This document shows, piece after piece, positions 41,845 through 50,146 of a stretch of 64,000 nt of DNA (positions are counted from its first letter, which is position 1; the number at the start of each line of letters is the position of its first letter). The translations under genes and the position numbers were made by a program. The stretch is from Alloactinosynnema sp. L-07 (lineage in GTDB: Bacteria; Actinomycetota; Actinomycetes; Mycobacteriales; Pseudonocardiaceae), in contig NZ_LN850107.1 in assembly GCF_900070365.1 (NCBI RefSeq), positions 2,666,001-2,730,000 of the forward strand. Reading direction: 5' to 3'. Below the pieces are notes generated by a model. The model made no database searches, had not been told where the DNA came from, and saw only the letters and a program-made list of their open reading frames with translations.

Positions 41845-42816
41845 GTGAGCGAAGACGAAGTGCGCGACGGTGTCTCCCTGACCAGTCTCGACTCGCCGTT
41901 GTTCGACGGGTCCGGCGCCACCAAACGGGACCTGATCGACTACCTCGACGCCGTCAGCGAGCGGATCCTGCCCGGCCTGCGCGACCGTCCGCTGTCGGTC
42001 CAGCGGGTGCGGCCGGGGCAGGCGCCGTTCATGCAGAAGAACCTGCCGAAGTACACCCCGTCGTGGGTCCGGCGGGTCGGGGTGTGGGCGGAGGCGTCGA
42101 AGCGGGAGATCTCCTACGGCCTCTGCGACGACCGTCGCACGCTGCTCTGGTTCGCGAACCAGCGGTCCGTCGAGTACCACACCACGCTGACCACGACCGC
42201 CGTGCCGGACCACGCCACGCACCTGATCCTCGACATCGACCCGCCGCCAGGCGAATCGTTCCCGGCTGCCGTCCGGGCGGCGTTCCTGGTCCGGCAGGCG
42301 CTGGCCGACGCGGGGCTCGCGGGCGCGGTGAAGACCAGTGGCGCCAAGGGTTTGCACATCTTCGTCCCGGTCGACCTCACCACCCCGATGGACGACGTCG
42401 CCGCCGCCACCCGGGCCGTAGCCGCGCGGGCCGAGCTGATCGACCCGGAGGTGGCGACGACGGCGTACATCATCGAAGACCGCGGCGGCAAGGTCTTCCT
42501 CGACTCGACCCGCTCCTGGGGCGCGACCATCGTCGCCGCCTACAGCCCGCGGGTGCGACCGGGAGCGCCGGTGTCGTTCCCGGTGTCGTGGGACGACCTC
42601 GACTCGATCAAGCCCGCCGACTTCACCATCCACACCGCGCCCGCCCTCCTCGACGGCGACCCGTGGGCCGAGCGGATGCCCGCCCCGCAGACCCTGCCCG
42701 CCGATCTGGTCGAAGAGGGCCACGCCATCCCGGTCGCCCGGGTGCAGGCCATGCACGAGGGCAAGCGCCGCCGCGCCCAGGCGCGCAAGGAAGCCGAGGG
42801 CGACCCGGCGCCGTAG
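41845..42816 (+). CDS. Standalone LigD-type polymerase domain protein
   Basis: A 323-residue archaeo-eukaryotic primase-like polymerase of the kind fused to LigD in actinobacterial NHEJ. Motifs: LILDIDPPPG with two catalytic Asp (about 129-133), TSGAKGLHIFVP (about 167, the SGxKGxH nucleotide motif), and a third acidic residue in VFLDSTRSWGATIV. No ligase or nuclease domain is present. It would fill or extend ends during Ku-dependent repair or ribonucleotide insertion. Neither ku nor a ligase gene is in the window. GTG 41845 starts 26 nt after the flavoprotein gene. Confidence 0.85.
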   Translation: MSEDEVRDGVSLTSLDSPLFDGSGATKRDLIDYLDAVSERILPGLRDRPLSVQRVRPGQAPFMQKNLPKYTPSWVRRVGVWAEASKREISYGLCDDRRTLLWFANQRSVEYHTTLTTTAVPDHATHLILDIDPPPGESFPAAVRAAFLVRQALADAGLAGAVKTSGAKGLHIFVPVDLTTPMDDVAAATRAVAARAELIDPEVATTAYIIEDRGGKVFLDSTRSWGATIVAAYSPRVRPGAPVSFPVSWDDLDSIKPADFTIHTAPALLDGDPWAERMPAPQTLPADLVEEGHAIPVARVQAMHEGKRRRAQARKEAEGDPAP

Positions 42817-42834
42817 CTCACACCCGGGCGGCGA

Positions 42835-42954
42835 GGCTTCCCCCCGGGCGAGTTCCCGCACCTGACCGAACTCGCCGTTCATGTCATGGAAGGCCGCTAC
42901 GACGGCGTGCCCGCGTTCACCTTCGGGCTCGACCTGATCCTCGACGGCCTCCGG
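42835..42954 (+). pseudogene. Remnant of TetR-family C-terminus
   Basis: In frame directly after the stop of the LigD-type gene, about 40 codons read GFPPGEFPHLTELAVHVMEG, then RYDGVPAFTFGLDLILDGLR. This is the last helical segment typical of TetR-family regulators (the C-terminal helices ending in FGLDLILDGL). No helix-turn-helix or start precedes it, since the LigD stop is in the same frame just upstream. The frame runs on, without stop, into the GerW-like gene. Confidence 0.6.
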
Positions 42955-43047
42955 CCAAGTTCCGCTGCGACTACCCCGAGGTCGCGGGCCGCGAGTCCGG
43001 CGACCAGTGAGTCGTCGGGACCGCGTCGGGCTCGTAAGGTCGTCGGT

Positions 43048-43365
43048 GTGGCCTTCATCGATGCGATCAAGACCGTGCGGGACTCGCTGAGCGCCCGCAC
43101 CGTCTATGCCGAGCCCTACGAGCGCGACGGGATCACCGTCATCGCCGCCGCCACTGTCTACGGTGGCGGCGGTGGCGGTTCCGGCGACGAGCCCGCGGGC
43201 AAGGTCGACGGGGCCGGGTTCGGGCTGGTCGCCCGGCCGTCCGGGGCGTTCGTGATCCAGCGCGGCACCGTGCGCTGGAAGCCCGCGATCGACGTGCCGC
43301 GGCTGATCGGGGTGACCGGCGCGGTCATGGTCGCGCTGGTCCTGGCCCATCGGCGAGGGCGTTGA
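43048..43365 (+). CDS. GerW (YtfJ)-like protein
   Basis: A 105-residue protein with the YtfJ/GerW sporulation-protein pattern: GITVIAAATVYGGGGGGSGD, then GFGLVARPSGAFVIQRGTVRWKP and a final hydrophobic helix. In spore-formers GerW is tied to germination; actinobacteria keep it in various cell-envelope contexts, so the role here is unknown. GTG 43048 was chosen because the upstream part of the frame belongs to the TetR remnant. It overlaps the convergent NAD(P)-binding gene by 41 nt. Confidence 0.75.
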   Translation: MAFIDAIKTVRDSLSARTVYAEPYERDGITVIAAATVYGGGGGGSGDEPAGKVDGAGFGLVARPSGAFVIQRGTVRWKPAIDVPRLIGVTGAVMVALVLAHRRGR

Positions 43366-44008
43366 TCGCCCGGGTGCCCAGGATCGGCTGCGGCGCACCG
43401 GACCGCGCGACCTCCAGCATGGCCTTGCCGATGCCCTCTGTCGTGCTGACCTGGTTGGGCGCGATCCGCTGGATCAGGCCGGACAGCGGCGAGACCACCG
43501 CGTACAGCAGCCGGTAGAGCCGGGTCTTGGACTTGACCCCGTGCATCGGCCGGATGAACCCCGGCCGGAACATGAACGTCGCCAACGGCAGCGACATCAG
43601 CTCGTTCTCGGTGCGGCCCTTCACCCTGGCCCACATCGTCCGGCCGCGTTCGGTGCTGTCGGTGCCGTAGCCGGACACGTAGATGAACGTCATCCCGGGA
43701 TCGCGCTCGGCCAGCAGCGTGCCCGCGACGAGGGTGAAGTCGTGGGTGACCCTGGTATAGTCCACTTCGGACATTCCGGCCGAAGACACACCCAGACAGT
43801 AGAAGCAGGCGTCCAGACCGGTCAGCTGATCGGCGATCGGGCTCAGGTCGAGCATGTCCTTGTGCACGATCTCGCGCAGCTTGGGGTGGGACTTGCCCAG
43901 CGGCGACCGCCCGACGGCGACGACCTCGGTGACATCGGTGGCGAGCAGGCTCTCCCGCAGCACGCCCTGGCCGACCATGCCGCTCGCGCCGAACAGGATG
44001 ACCTTCAT
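43325..44008 (-). CDS. NAD(P)-binding short-chain epimerase-like protein
   Basis: A 227-residue Rossmann protein beginning MKVILFGASGMVGQGVL (GxxGxxG). Later features are CLGVSSAGMSEVDY and IYVSGYGTDSTERGR, which look like the active-site strand of atypical extended SDRs with Ser and Tyr. Reaction unknown. ATG 44008 overlaps the pirin stop (ATGA). The C-terminal end overlaps the convergent GerW-like gene by 41 nt. Confidence 0.8.
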   Translation of the reverse strand: MKVILFGASGMVGQGVLRESLLATDVTEVVAVGRSPLGKSHPKLREIVHKDMLDLSPIADQLTGLDACFYCLGVSSAGMSEVDYTRVTHDFTLVAGTLLAERDPGMTFIYVSGYGTDSTERGRTMWARVKGRTENELMSLPLATFMFRPGFIRPMHGVKSKTRLYRLLYAVVSPLSGLIQRIAPNQVSTTEGIGKAMLEVARSGAPQPILGTRAINALADGPGPARP

Positions 44009-44955
44009 CCGCGTGACTTCAGCCGGATGTTGGGCAGCGCGGGCGCGGGCAGCGTCTGGGACCACTGCGCCGGGAACGTGCCGTACCGCATGGACTCGCC
44101 GCCCGCGCGCTGCTGCTCCCACTGGTCGCGGAAGGCGACGATCTCGTCGTGGGACCGGCCGATGAAGTTCCACCACATGACGATCCGCTCCCCCAGCGGC
44201 ACACCGCCGAGGACGAGCACCCGCGCGCCGTCGTCACCCGCGCACACCGTCAGGATCGCTGGACCGGTCGGCTGGTACACCAGCTGACCGGGCTTGGCCG
44301 AGACGCCCGCCGCCATCACGTCGCCGGTGTCGACCAGGACACCGTGTTCGAAGGCCGGATCGATGTCCAACACCAGCTCTTGGCCCGCGCGCAGCGTGAT
44401 CTCCGCGCCCAGCAGCGGGGTGTAGGTCGCCACCGGCGAGGTCTGGCCGAGCAGGGTCCCGAGGAAGACCAGCACGCGGGCGCCGTCATGGTCGACCGCG
44501 GGCGGGGCGTAGTGCTGGAATCCGGGGTCGGCGAACCGGTCGGCCTCCGGCAGCGCGACCCAGAGCTGGGTGCCGTGCAGGACGTTCGAGGCGTCGGTCG
44601 AGTACTCAGAGTGGGCGATGCCGGAACCCGCCGTCATCAGGTTGATCTCCCCCGGCCGCACGATGGCGTGGGCGCCGGTCGTGTCGCGGTGCTCGACCTC
44701 GCCGCTGAACAGCCACGACACGGTCTGCAGGCCGGTGTGCGGATGGCCGTCGACGCGCATGTCGCCCTCGCTGGGGCCGTAGTGGTCGATGAAGCACCAG
44801 GCCCCGATGAGCGACTGCTCGCGCTGCGGCAGGGTGCGCCGGACCGTCATCGCCCGCGGCCCGCCAAGCGGAACCTCCCGCGCGTCGAGCACCTTGCCCG
44901 GCCCGTCTGCGCGCGCGCAGACCAACTCGGCAGGAGCGTTCTCCAGATTACTCAT
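44005..44955 (-). CDS. Pirin family protein
   Basis: A 316-residue bicupin of the pirin family. Metal-binding motif one reads HPHTGLQTVSWLFSGEVEHRD (His, His, His and Glu ligands typical of pirin), and the second block starts GEINLMTAGSGIAHSEYS. Bacterial pirins include quercetinases and redox-sensitive regulators; no specific function can be assigned. The ATG at 44955 is chosen because the longer frame has no ribosome site. It is the first gene of a two-gene operon with the SDR-like gene, and divergent from the small GNAT gene. Confidence 0.85.
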   Translation of the reverse strand: MSNLENAPAELVCARADGPGKVLDAREVPLGGPRAMTVRRTLPQREQSLIGAWCFIDHYGPSEGDMRVDGHPHTGLQTVSWLFSGEVEHRDTTGAHAIVRPGEINLMTAGSGIAHSEYSTDASNVLHGTQLWVALPEADRFADPGFQHYAPPAVDHDGARVLVFLGTLLGQTSPVATYTPLLGAEITLRAGQELVLDIDPAFEHGVLVDTGDVMAAGVSAKPGQLVYQPTGPAILTVCAGDDGARVLVLGGVPLGERIVMWWNFIGRSHDEIVAFRDQWEQQRAGGESMRYGTFPAQWSQTLPAPALPNIRLKSRG

Positions 44956-45018
44956 GCAACCCCGACTCACGATGTGAACGTCACTGCGCCATTCAGGCTA
45001 TACCGCGATACTGAGGGT

Positions 45019-45336
45019 GTGACGGATGAACAGATCGCGGTCCAGAACTCGCCAGGGCGGTACGAGGTCAGCGTCGGCGGGGAAGTAGCGGGCTATACCC
45101 AGTACGTCGACCGCGACCACCAGCGAATCTTCTTCCACACCGAGATCGACGACCGCTTCTCCGGCCGCGGCCTGGCGGGCAAGCTGATCGCGGGCGCCCT
45201 CACCGACACCCGCGCGGCGGACAGGCGGATCGTGCCGATCTGCCCGTTCGTGGCGGCGTATCTCAAGCGTCACGACGACTTCGCCGACATCGTGGACCCG
45301 GTCACCCCGTCGACTCAGGCCGCGATCCCGGCGTGA
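45019..45336 (+). CDS. Small YjdJ-type GNAT acetyltransferase
   Basis: A 105-residue protein of the minimal GNAT family: VGGEVAGYTQYVDRDHQRIF, then HTEIDDRFSGRGLAGKLIAG (the acetyl-CoA pyrophosphate loop) and IVPICPFVAAYLKRH. GTG 45019 was chosen because it leaves this standard length; the longer frame shadows the pirin gene. Substrate unknown. Confidence 0.82.
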   Translation: MTDEQIAVQNSPGRYEVSVGGEVAGYTQYVDRDHQRIFFHTEIDDRFSGRGLAGKLIAGALTDTRAADRRIVPICPFVAAYLKRHDDFADIVDPVTPSTQAAIPA

Positions 45337-45397
45337 GGATCTGACTCGACCAACAGACCCGAGTTTCCGCCGGTCCCCGGCCGGGTACGTCCGGCAC

Positions 45398-45582
45398 ATG
45401 ACTGAGTGGCACACCTGGCCCGACGACCAGCGCGGCGCCGAGGCCCTCGCGACGTCAACGAACGGCGATCGCGCTCGGATGTGACCCTGGGGCAGCCCGC
45501 GTCGGCCGTCATCACCGCGATCACGGCCGCTGGTTTCGGCATCGTCTGGTTCGCGCTACCCGCCCGGCAGCCTCGTGACTAG
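45398..45582 (+). other. Two overlapping micro-ORFs, uncertain
   Basis: ATG 45398 opens a 28-codon frame (MTEWHTWPDDQRG...), and GTG 45481 opens a 33-codon frame (ending LPARQPRD) that overlaps its stop and contains one hydrophobic helix (TAAGFGIVWFALPA). They could be translated as a coupled pair or be the frameshifted remains of one small membrane protein. The rest of 45337-45578 shows nothing else. Confidence 0.25.
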
Positions 45583-45986
45583 ACCGCCCACACCAGCGTG
45601 TTGACCAGCATCGTCATCCGGTCGTCGCTGTCGCCATGGTCGGCGACCATTCTGATCTGGAAGTCCACGTCGGCGGGGTCGTCGTTGAGCCAGGCAAGCT
45701 GGGCGCGCAGCGCGGCCCGCACCGGCGGGTCGACGGCGTCGATATCGAGCGCGGCCCCCTCGCTGTGCACCTCCAGCACGAAGGCGGCGTCGACCGCCGC
45801 GGTCTCGGCTTCCCTGATCTTGCGGCCGCCCTCCCCGATCAGCGCCGCCACCAGTGCCACGTAGTCCTCGCCCCCGGGGTGCTCCGGCCCGCACCACCCC
45901 TTGAGCAGGCCGGACACCGAGTCGATGTCGCCCGACCGGACCGCTGTGAGCAACATGTGCATCGCGTCCGAGACCCGCTTGGCCAC
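45579..45986 (-). CDS. Conserved hypothetical protein, 135 aa
   Basis: The 135-residue acidic protein starts at GTG 45986, with GGGGAGG well placed before it. I see helical repeats (VSDAMHMLLTAVRSGDIDSV; PVRAALRAQLAWLNDDPADV) but no known motif, signal or membrane helix. Residue composition and codon use match real coding sequence, unlike the overlapping frame at 45556-46017. Function unknown. It stands alone on the minus strand between the micro-ORFs and the ligase remnant. Confidence 0.6.
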   Translation of the reverse strand: MAKRVSDAMHMLLTAVRSGDIDSVSGLLKGWCGPEHPGGEDYVALVAALIGEGGRKIREAETAAVDAAFVLEVHSEGAALDIDAVDPPVRAALRAQLAWLNDDPADVDFQIRMVADHGDSDDRMTMLVNTLVWAV

Positions 45987-46073
45987 TGTCGCCTCCCCAT
46001 TCGCGTGAATCAGTCACCTGTCGACTACCCGTTCGGGGGGCGTTGAAACCGGCACGGGAGCACCATCCGCGTT

Positions 46074-46280
46074 ATGGACGGCGGCGCGGTAGGGGTCGAG
46101 GAGGAATTCTTCCTCGTCGACGCGACCGGCCGACTGGTGACGCGGGCACATGAGGCGCTCGTGCCGGACAGCGACCTCGACGCCGCCCGATCCACAGTGG
46201 ACTTACGCACCGCCGACGGCGGCGGCGCCGGTCGACAGCGTGCCGCCTCCGGCAGGCGCGGGCGCGCTGGTTTCGCTTGA
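46074..46280 (+). pseudogene. N-terminal remnant of GCS2-type carboxylate-amine ligase
   Basis: The first 34 codons read GVEEEFFLVDATGRLVTRAH, the highly typical N-terminus (VGVEEEFxLVD) of YbdK/EgtA-like glutamate-cysteine ligase family 2 enzymes. Family proteins are about 370 residues long; after residue 35 the frame changes to low-complexity GGGAGRQRAASGRRGR and stops at 68. The rest of the gene is absent. I call a decayed remnant; a short functional peptide is unlikely. Confidence 0.65.
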
Positions 46281-46300
46281 GTTGTGCGGAGAGCGGGTAC
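46275..46300 (+). promoter_or_regulatory. SigB/SigF-type promoter candidate
   Basis: GCTT at 46275-46278 and GGGTAC at 46295-46300 are separated by 16 nt, fitting the known SigB/SigF consensus GNNT-N14-16-GGGTAY. It lies 78 nt before the ATG of the SigB/SigF-type sigma gene, suggesting autoregulation. Confidence 0.5.
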
Positions 46301-46377
46301 CTATGTCCTGTGACTCGACGGACAAGCGCACCGCACGCGGTCGAAATCCGCGTCGGTGTCGCCCAGAAGGGGCCACG

Positions 46378-47160
46378 ATGACGCAGCCAGGCTTGACCCG
46401 CGCCGCGTGGCGGGACGCCTCAGCGGGCTATGGGCACCTCAGGCCGCTGTTCGAGACGGCGGGCACGCCCGCGTGGGAGACCGCCCGCGAGCGGCTGATC
46501 ACCGAGTACCTGCCCGTGGCCGAGCACATCGCGCAGCGGTTCAACCACCGTGGCGAGGCGCACGACGACCTGCTGCAGGTGGCCACGGTCGGCCTGATCA
46601 ACGCCGTCGACCGGTTCGATCCCGGACGGGGCACCGATTTCCTCGCCTTCGCCATCCCGACGATCATGGGAGAGGTCCGCAGGCACTTCCGTGACACCGG
46701 GTGGTCGGTGCGCGTGCCGCGCCGACTCCAGGAACGCCACCTCGCCATCACCGCGGCCTGCGCCGAACTCGCCCAGACCCTGGGCCGGGCCGCGGCACCG
46801 AGCGAGCTGGCCGCCCGGCTTGGACTGTCCAAAGAGGAGATCTACGAGGGCATCGAGGCGGGCAACGTCTATCGCGCGCAGTCACTCGACGAGATCCTCG
46901 GCCCCGGCGAGGACGACGGCCCAGTGGCCGACCGTCTCGGCGCCGAGGACGACGCCATCGAGGGCGTCGAGTACCACGAGACGCTGCGTCCGCTGCTGGA
47001 GCAGCTGCCCGCGCGCGAGCGTCGGATCCTGTTGCTGCGCTTCTACGGGAACCTGACCCAGACCGAGATCGCCCGCCGCGTCGGGCTTTCGCAGATGCAT
47101 GTGTCGCGGTTGCTGAGCAAGACTTTGAAGAACCTGCGTGACGGGATCACACAGGGATAG
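46378..47160 (+). CDS. SigB/SigF-type RNA polymerase sigma factor
   Basis: A 260-residue group 3 sigma factor. Region 2 contains HDDLLQVATVGLINAVDRFD and FAIPTIMGEVRRHFRDTGWS (the diagnostic GEIRRHFRD-like block). Region 3 has LGLSKEEIYEGIEAG, and region 4 contains LLRFYGNLTQTEIARRVGLS with MHVSRLLSK. Such factors are stress or sporulation regulators normally controlled by an RsbW-type anti-sigma. None is adjacent, so control is either from elsewhere or transcriptional through the promoter at 46275-46300. ATG 46378 follows GAAGGGG. Confidence 0.9.
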   Translation: MTQPGLTRAAWRDASAGYGHLRPLFETAGTPAWETARERLITEYLPVAEHIAQRFNHRGEAHDDLLQVATVGLINAVDRFDPGRGTDFLAFAIPTIMGEVRRHFRDTGWSVRVPRRLQERHLAITAACAELAQTLGRAAAPSELAARLGLSKEEIYEGIEAGNVYRAQSLDEILGPGEDDGPVADRLGAEDDAIEGVEYHETLRPLLEQLPARERRILLLRFYGNLTQTEIARRVGLSQMHVSRLLSKTLKNLRDGITQG

Positions 47161-47185
47161 CGCGGTGCCGGTGTTGGCTGTGGGG

Positions 47186-48268
47186 TCAGGCGACGCGAAC
47201 CTCGTGCTCGATGCCGGGGGCGAGGAAGCCCAGCAGGCCCGCGCCCTCGGCCTCGATCTCCGACTTCTGCGCCTTGGTGAGCTTGCTCAGACCGCGCGCG
47301 GAGAGGACCGCGCGGTCTCGGGTGATCTCGGTGGTCCACAGGCCGGCGGTCATGCCGTCAATCAGGATCACCCGCGGCATCGGGCCGTGCGGGTCGAAGT
47401 CCTGGCCGCGGTAGCCGTCGGTGATCACGCGGGAACGGTCGGCGTGGGAGAGCAGCAGGTTGTCGTAGTCGTAGAGGAAGCGGATCGGCACCGGGGTGTC
47501 CGCGTCCGGCCGGGGCGCGTCGGGCAGGTCGAACAGCTCGCGGCCCTGCTCGTCGGTGAACCTGGCCAGGTCCATGCCCTTGACCACCTCGGACAGTCGG
47601 GTGAGCCCGCACCAGAGCTGGATGTCCTTGACCGACGCCGGGCCGAACGCGGCCAGGTAGCGCCGGACCATCTCGGCGAGGCTCATCGGCTCGACCTCGC
47701 GGGGGCCCAGCCAGTGCTCGACCGTGGTGTGCGCGGCGGCGCCGGGGCGGCCCCAGAGCCCGCGCGGCGTCACCTGGACCAGCGGGGTCCAGGCGCGAAC
47801 CGCCTGGGCGAGGGCGTCGGGATCGTGGTCGGGCCAGGTCCGCCCGAGCGCCCGGCCGAGATCGCTGAAGATCATCGGCCGCTCTTCGAGGACGGCCCGG
47901 CCCGCCGCGAGCAGCGCGTCCCGGTCGACGCCATCGATGCGCCTGCCGAACACGCCGTTCATCGACCTGGCCAGCATCGGGTCGAGCAGCGGGCGGATCC
48001 GCAGGCAGTCGTCGGCGGAGACCAGGTGGATGGTCGAGCGCATCAGCGCGATACGCACCAGGTCGCGGGATTCCAGCAGGTCGGAAGCCTGATCCGGGGT
48101 GAAGCCGCGCAGTCGCGACCAGAAGCCGACGTACCAGGTCTGCGGGGTCTGGGCCTGGAGCCCAACCAGGTGTTCCACGGCCGCGAGCACGTCGAGGTCG
48201 GACCGCTCGATGAGCAGCTGGCGGGCCAGGGTGGCGCGGTTGAGGGCCTTGAGCGACAGGACGGTCAC
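47186..48268 (-). CDS. Winged helix DNA-binding domain protein
   Basis: A 360-residue protein of the winged-helix family PF06224 (HTH_42) type: LARQLLIERSDLDVLAAVEHLVGLQAQTP at the N-terminus, SRDLVRIALMRSTIHLVSADD and a C-terminal TTEITRDRAVLSARGLSKL. One relative, AlkX of some bacteria (YcaQ), is a DNA glycosylase for interstrand cross-links; whether this protein has that activity is unknown. GTG 48268 overlaps the deazaflavin gene's stop (GTGA). Confidence 0.78.
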   Translation of the reverse strand: MTVLSLKALNRATLARQLLIERSDLDVLAAVEHLVGLQAQTPQTWYVGFWSRLRGFTPDQASDLLESRDLVRIALMRSTIHLVSADDCLRIRPLLDPMLARSMNGVFGRRIDGVDRDALLAAGRAVLEERPMIFSDLGRALGRTWPDHDPDALAQAVRAWTPLVQVTPRGLWGRPGAAAHTTVEHWLGPREVEPMSLAEMVRRYLAAFGPASVKDIQLWCGLTRLSEVVKGMDLARFTDEQGRELFDLPDAPRPDADTPVPIRFLYDYDNLLLSHADRSRVITDGYRGQDFDPHGPMPRVILIDGMTAGLWTTEITRDRAVLSARGLSKLTKAQKSEIEAEGAGLLGFLAPGIEHEVRVA

Positions 48269-48690
48269 CCGCGCTCCAAGACGACCACCGGGATCTCCCG
48301 CTCGGTCTTGCGCTGATAGGTCGCGTAGGTGCCGAAGGTCTTCACCATGATGTCCCACAGCTCCGGCCGCTCGTCCTGGCCTGCCGTGCGAGCCGTGGCC
48401 ATGAAGACCTCGCCGAGCACCTGGACCGTGACCGACGGCTCGGCGCGCAGGTTCAGATACCAGGACGGATGCCCGACCGACCCGCCGTTGGAGGCGACGA
48501 GCAGGTAGGCCGCGCCCGCGCGGCCGTAGAACAGCGGTGTGCGGCGCGGCACACCGGACTTGCGCCCCCGTGTGGTGAGCAATAGCGCGGCGTGGCCCTG
48601 GAAGAGGTGCCCGTCCGCGCCGTCGGTGGCCACGTAGCGCTCGATGTGTTTGGCGACCCAGCCGGTGGGGCTGTCGGTGACGTCGGTCAT
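48265..48690 (-). CDS. Ddn-like deazaflavin (F420)-dependent nitroreductase family protein
   Basis: A 141-residue protein with the typical sequence of the family: LLLTTRGRKSGVPRRTPLFY (about 50-69), the region HPSWYLNLRAEPSVTVQV (about 90-107) and DIMVKTFGTYATYQRKT. Members bind F420 and reduce nitro-compounds or quinones. The start at 48690 gives the usual length. It is the first of two genes and is divergent from cmk. Confidence 0.85.
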   Translation of the reverse strand: MTDVTDSPTGWVAKHIERYVATDGADGHLFQGHAALLLTTRGRKSGVPRRTPLFYGRAGAAYLLVASNGGSVGHPSWYLNLRAEPSVTVQVLGEVFMATARTAGQDERPELWDIMVKTFGTYATYQRKTEREIPVVVLERG

Positions 48691-48785
48691 GTCGAGCACC
48701 GTAGCGCCGCCCACCGACAGAGTTGGCGCGGGCACACGGCAGAATGAACCACTGGTCAAGGCGTGATTACCAGGAGGATGCCGCG

Positions 48786-49511
48786 GTGGGACATGGCGAG
48801 CTGCGTGGGGTCGTGGCGATGGACGGCCCCTCGGGCACCGGCAAATCCACTGTGGCCCGGCGGTTGGCGGGCGCGCTGGGCGCCGGCTACCTCGACACCG
48901 GATCGATGTACCGGGCGGTGACGCTGGCCGTGCTGCGCGCCGGGGTCGACCCGGCCGACGCGGGTGCCGTGTTCAGAACCGCCCAGTCGGTCGACCTGCA
49001 TGTCGGCACCGAGCCCAACCGGGCGTCGGTCCACCTCGGCGCGGAGGACGTGGCCACCGAGATCCGCGGCCAGCGGGTCACCCTGGCCGTCTCGGCGGTC
49101 TCCGCGGTGCCGAAGGTGCGCGAGCTGCTGGTCGCCCGGCAGCGGCAGATCATCAGCGAGGTCCGCGCGAAGCTCGGCGGGATCGTGGTCGAGGGTCGCG
49201 ACATCGGCACCGTGGTCGCCCCCGACGCCGGGCTCAAGGTCTACCTCACCGCGTCGGCCGACGCCCGCGCCGCGCGTCGCACCCGACAGGACACCGCCGA
49301 CGGCCGCGCGTCCACTGTGGACGCCGTCAAGGCCGATGTGGAGCGCCGCGACCGGCTCGACTCGACCCGCGCGACCTCACCGCTGCGCGCGGCCGAGGAC
49401 GCTGTCGAGGTCGACACCACCCACCTGGACATCAACGGCGTCGTCGACCACCTGCTCGCGATCGTCCGTGACCGCGGGCTCAGTGGCACCCACGCGCAGG
49501 CGGGGCGATGA
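48786..49511 (+). CDS. cmk: Cytidylate kinase
   Basis: A 241-residue cytidylate kinase that phosphorylates CMP/dCMP. The P-loop is [17 protein letters not shown] (about 12-28), followed by [15 protein letters not shown] (CMP-binding), [19 protein letters not shown] (about 137) and the lid region [15 protein letters not shown] 48786 is chosen because AGGAGG lies 8 nt upstream; the longer ATG frame has no ribosome site. It overlaps plsC by ATGA, in the known actinobacterial order cmk-plsC-der. The scpAB-rluB genes that usually precede cmk are absent here, replaced by two opposite-strand genes. Confidence 0.93.
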   Translation: MGHGELRGVVAMDGPSGTGKSTVARRLAGALGAGYLDTGSMYRAVTLAVLRAGVDPADAGAVFRTAQSVDLHVGTEPNRASVHLGAEDVATEIRGQRVTLAVSAVSAVPKVRELLVARQRQIISEVRAKLGGIVVEGRDIGTVVAPDAGLKVYLTASADARAARRTRQDTADGRASTVDAVKADVERRDRLDSTRATSPLRAAEDAVEVDTTHLDINGVVDHLLAIVRDRGLSGTHAQAGR

Positions 49512-50146
49512 ATACGCAATTGCCCGATGGCGCGGTGCCCTGGTTCCATGACCTGGGCCGCTGGATCGGCACGTGGTGCTTCAAGCCCGCGTTCCGCGTC
49601 CGCGTGCACGGCTTGGAGCGGGTCCCCCGCACAGGGCCGGTAGTGCTCGTGGCCAACCACAGCTCCCTGCTCGAACCACAGCTGATCTACGGAATGCTGC
49701 CGCGCCGTTCGGTGTTCCTGGTGAAGCAGGAGATGTTCAAGAGCCTGGCGGGCAAGGGGCTGCGGGCGATCGGCCAGGTGCCGGTCAAGCGCGGCGAGCC
49801 CGACCGCGCGCCGCTGCTGACCGCGGTCGCCATCCTCAAGGACGACGGCCTGGTCGGCATCTTCCCCGAGGGCACCCGCGGCGCGGGCGACGTGGCCGCC
49901 GCCGAGCAGGGCGCGGCCTGGCTGGTCCGCCAGACCGGCGCGGTCGTGCTGCCGGTGGCCACCCGCGGCACCCGCAGGCCGGAAGGCAGCGGTCGGCGGT
50001 GGCGGCCCAGGATCGACATGATGGTGGGCGAACCGTTCGACCTCGCGGTCGGCCGCGGGCGCTCCGGCCTCACCGAGGCAACCGAAGTAATCCGGGTCCG
50101 GCTCGCCGACCTGGTCCGAGAAGTTGACGAAATGCGGAAGCGATGA
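49508..50146 (+). CDS. plsC: 1-acyl-glycerol-phosphate acyltransferase (PlsC-like)
   Basis: A 212-residue acyltransferase. The catalytic block reads [15 protein letters not shown]: the family's HX4D motif has Glu in place of Asp. [20 protein letters not shown] carries the glycerophosphate-binding EGTR, and [10 protein letters not shown] is the last block. It should acylate lysophosphatidate in membrane phospholipid synthesis. It overlaps cmk and der by 4 nt on both sides, so the three are one operon. Confidence 0.88.
   Translation: MNTQLPDGAVPWFHDLGRWIGTWCFKPAFRVRVHGLERVPRTGPVVLVANHSSLLEPQLIYGMLPRRSVFLVKQEMFKSLAGKGLRAIGQVPVKRGEPDRAPLLTAVAILKDDGLVGIFPEGTRGAGDVAAAEQGAAWLVRQTGAVVLPVATRGTRRPEGSGRRWRPRIDMMVGEPFDLAVGRGRSGLTEATEVIRVRLADLVREVDEMRKR

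Noticed and set aside
45556..46017. 153-codon minus-strand frame overlapping the 135-residue hypothetical gene
   Set aside because: Gly/Arg/Ala-rich shadow without a good ribosome site; the other frame has GGGGAGG before GTG 45986 and normal composition.
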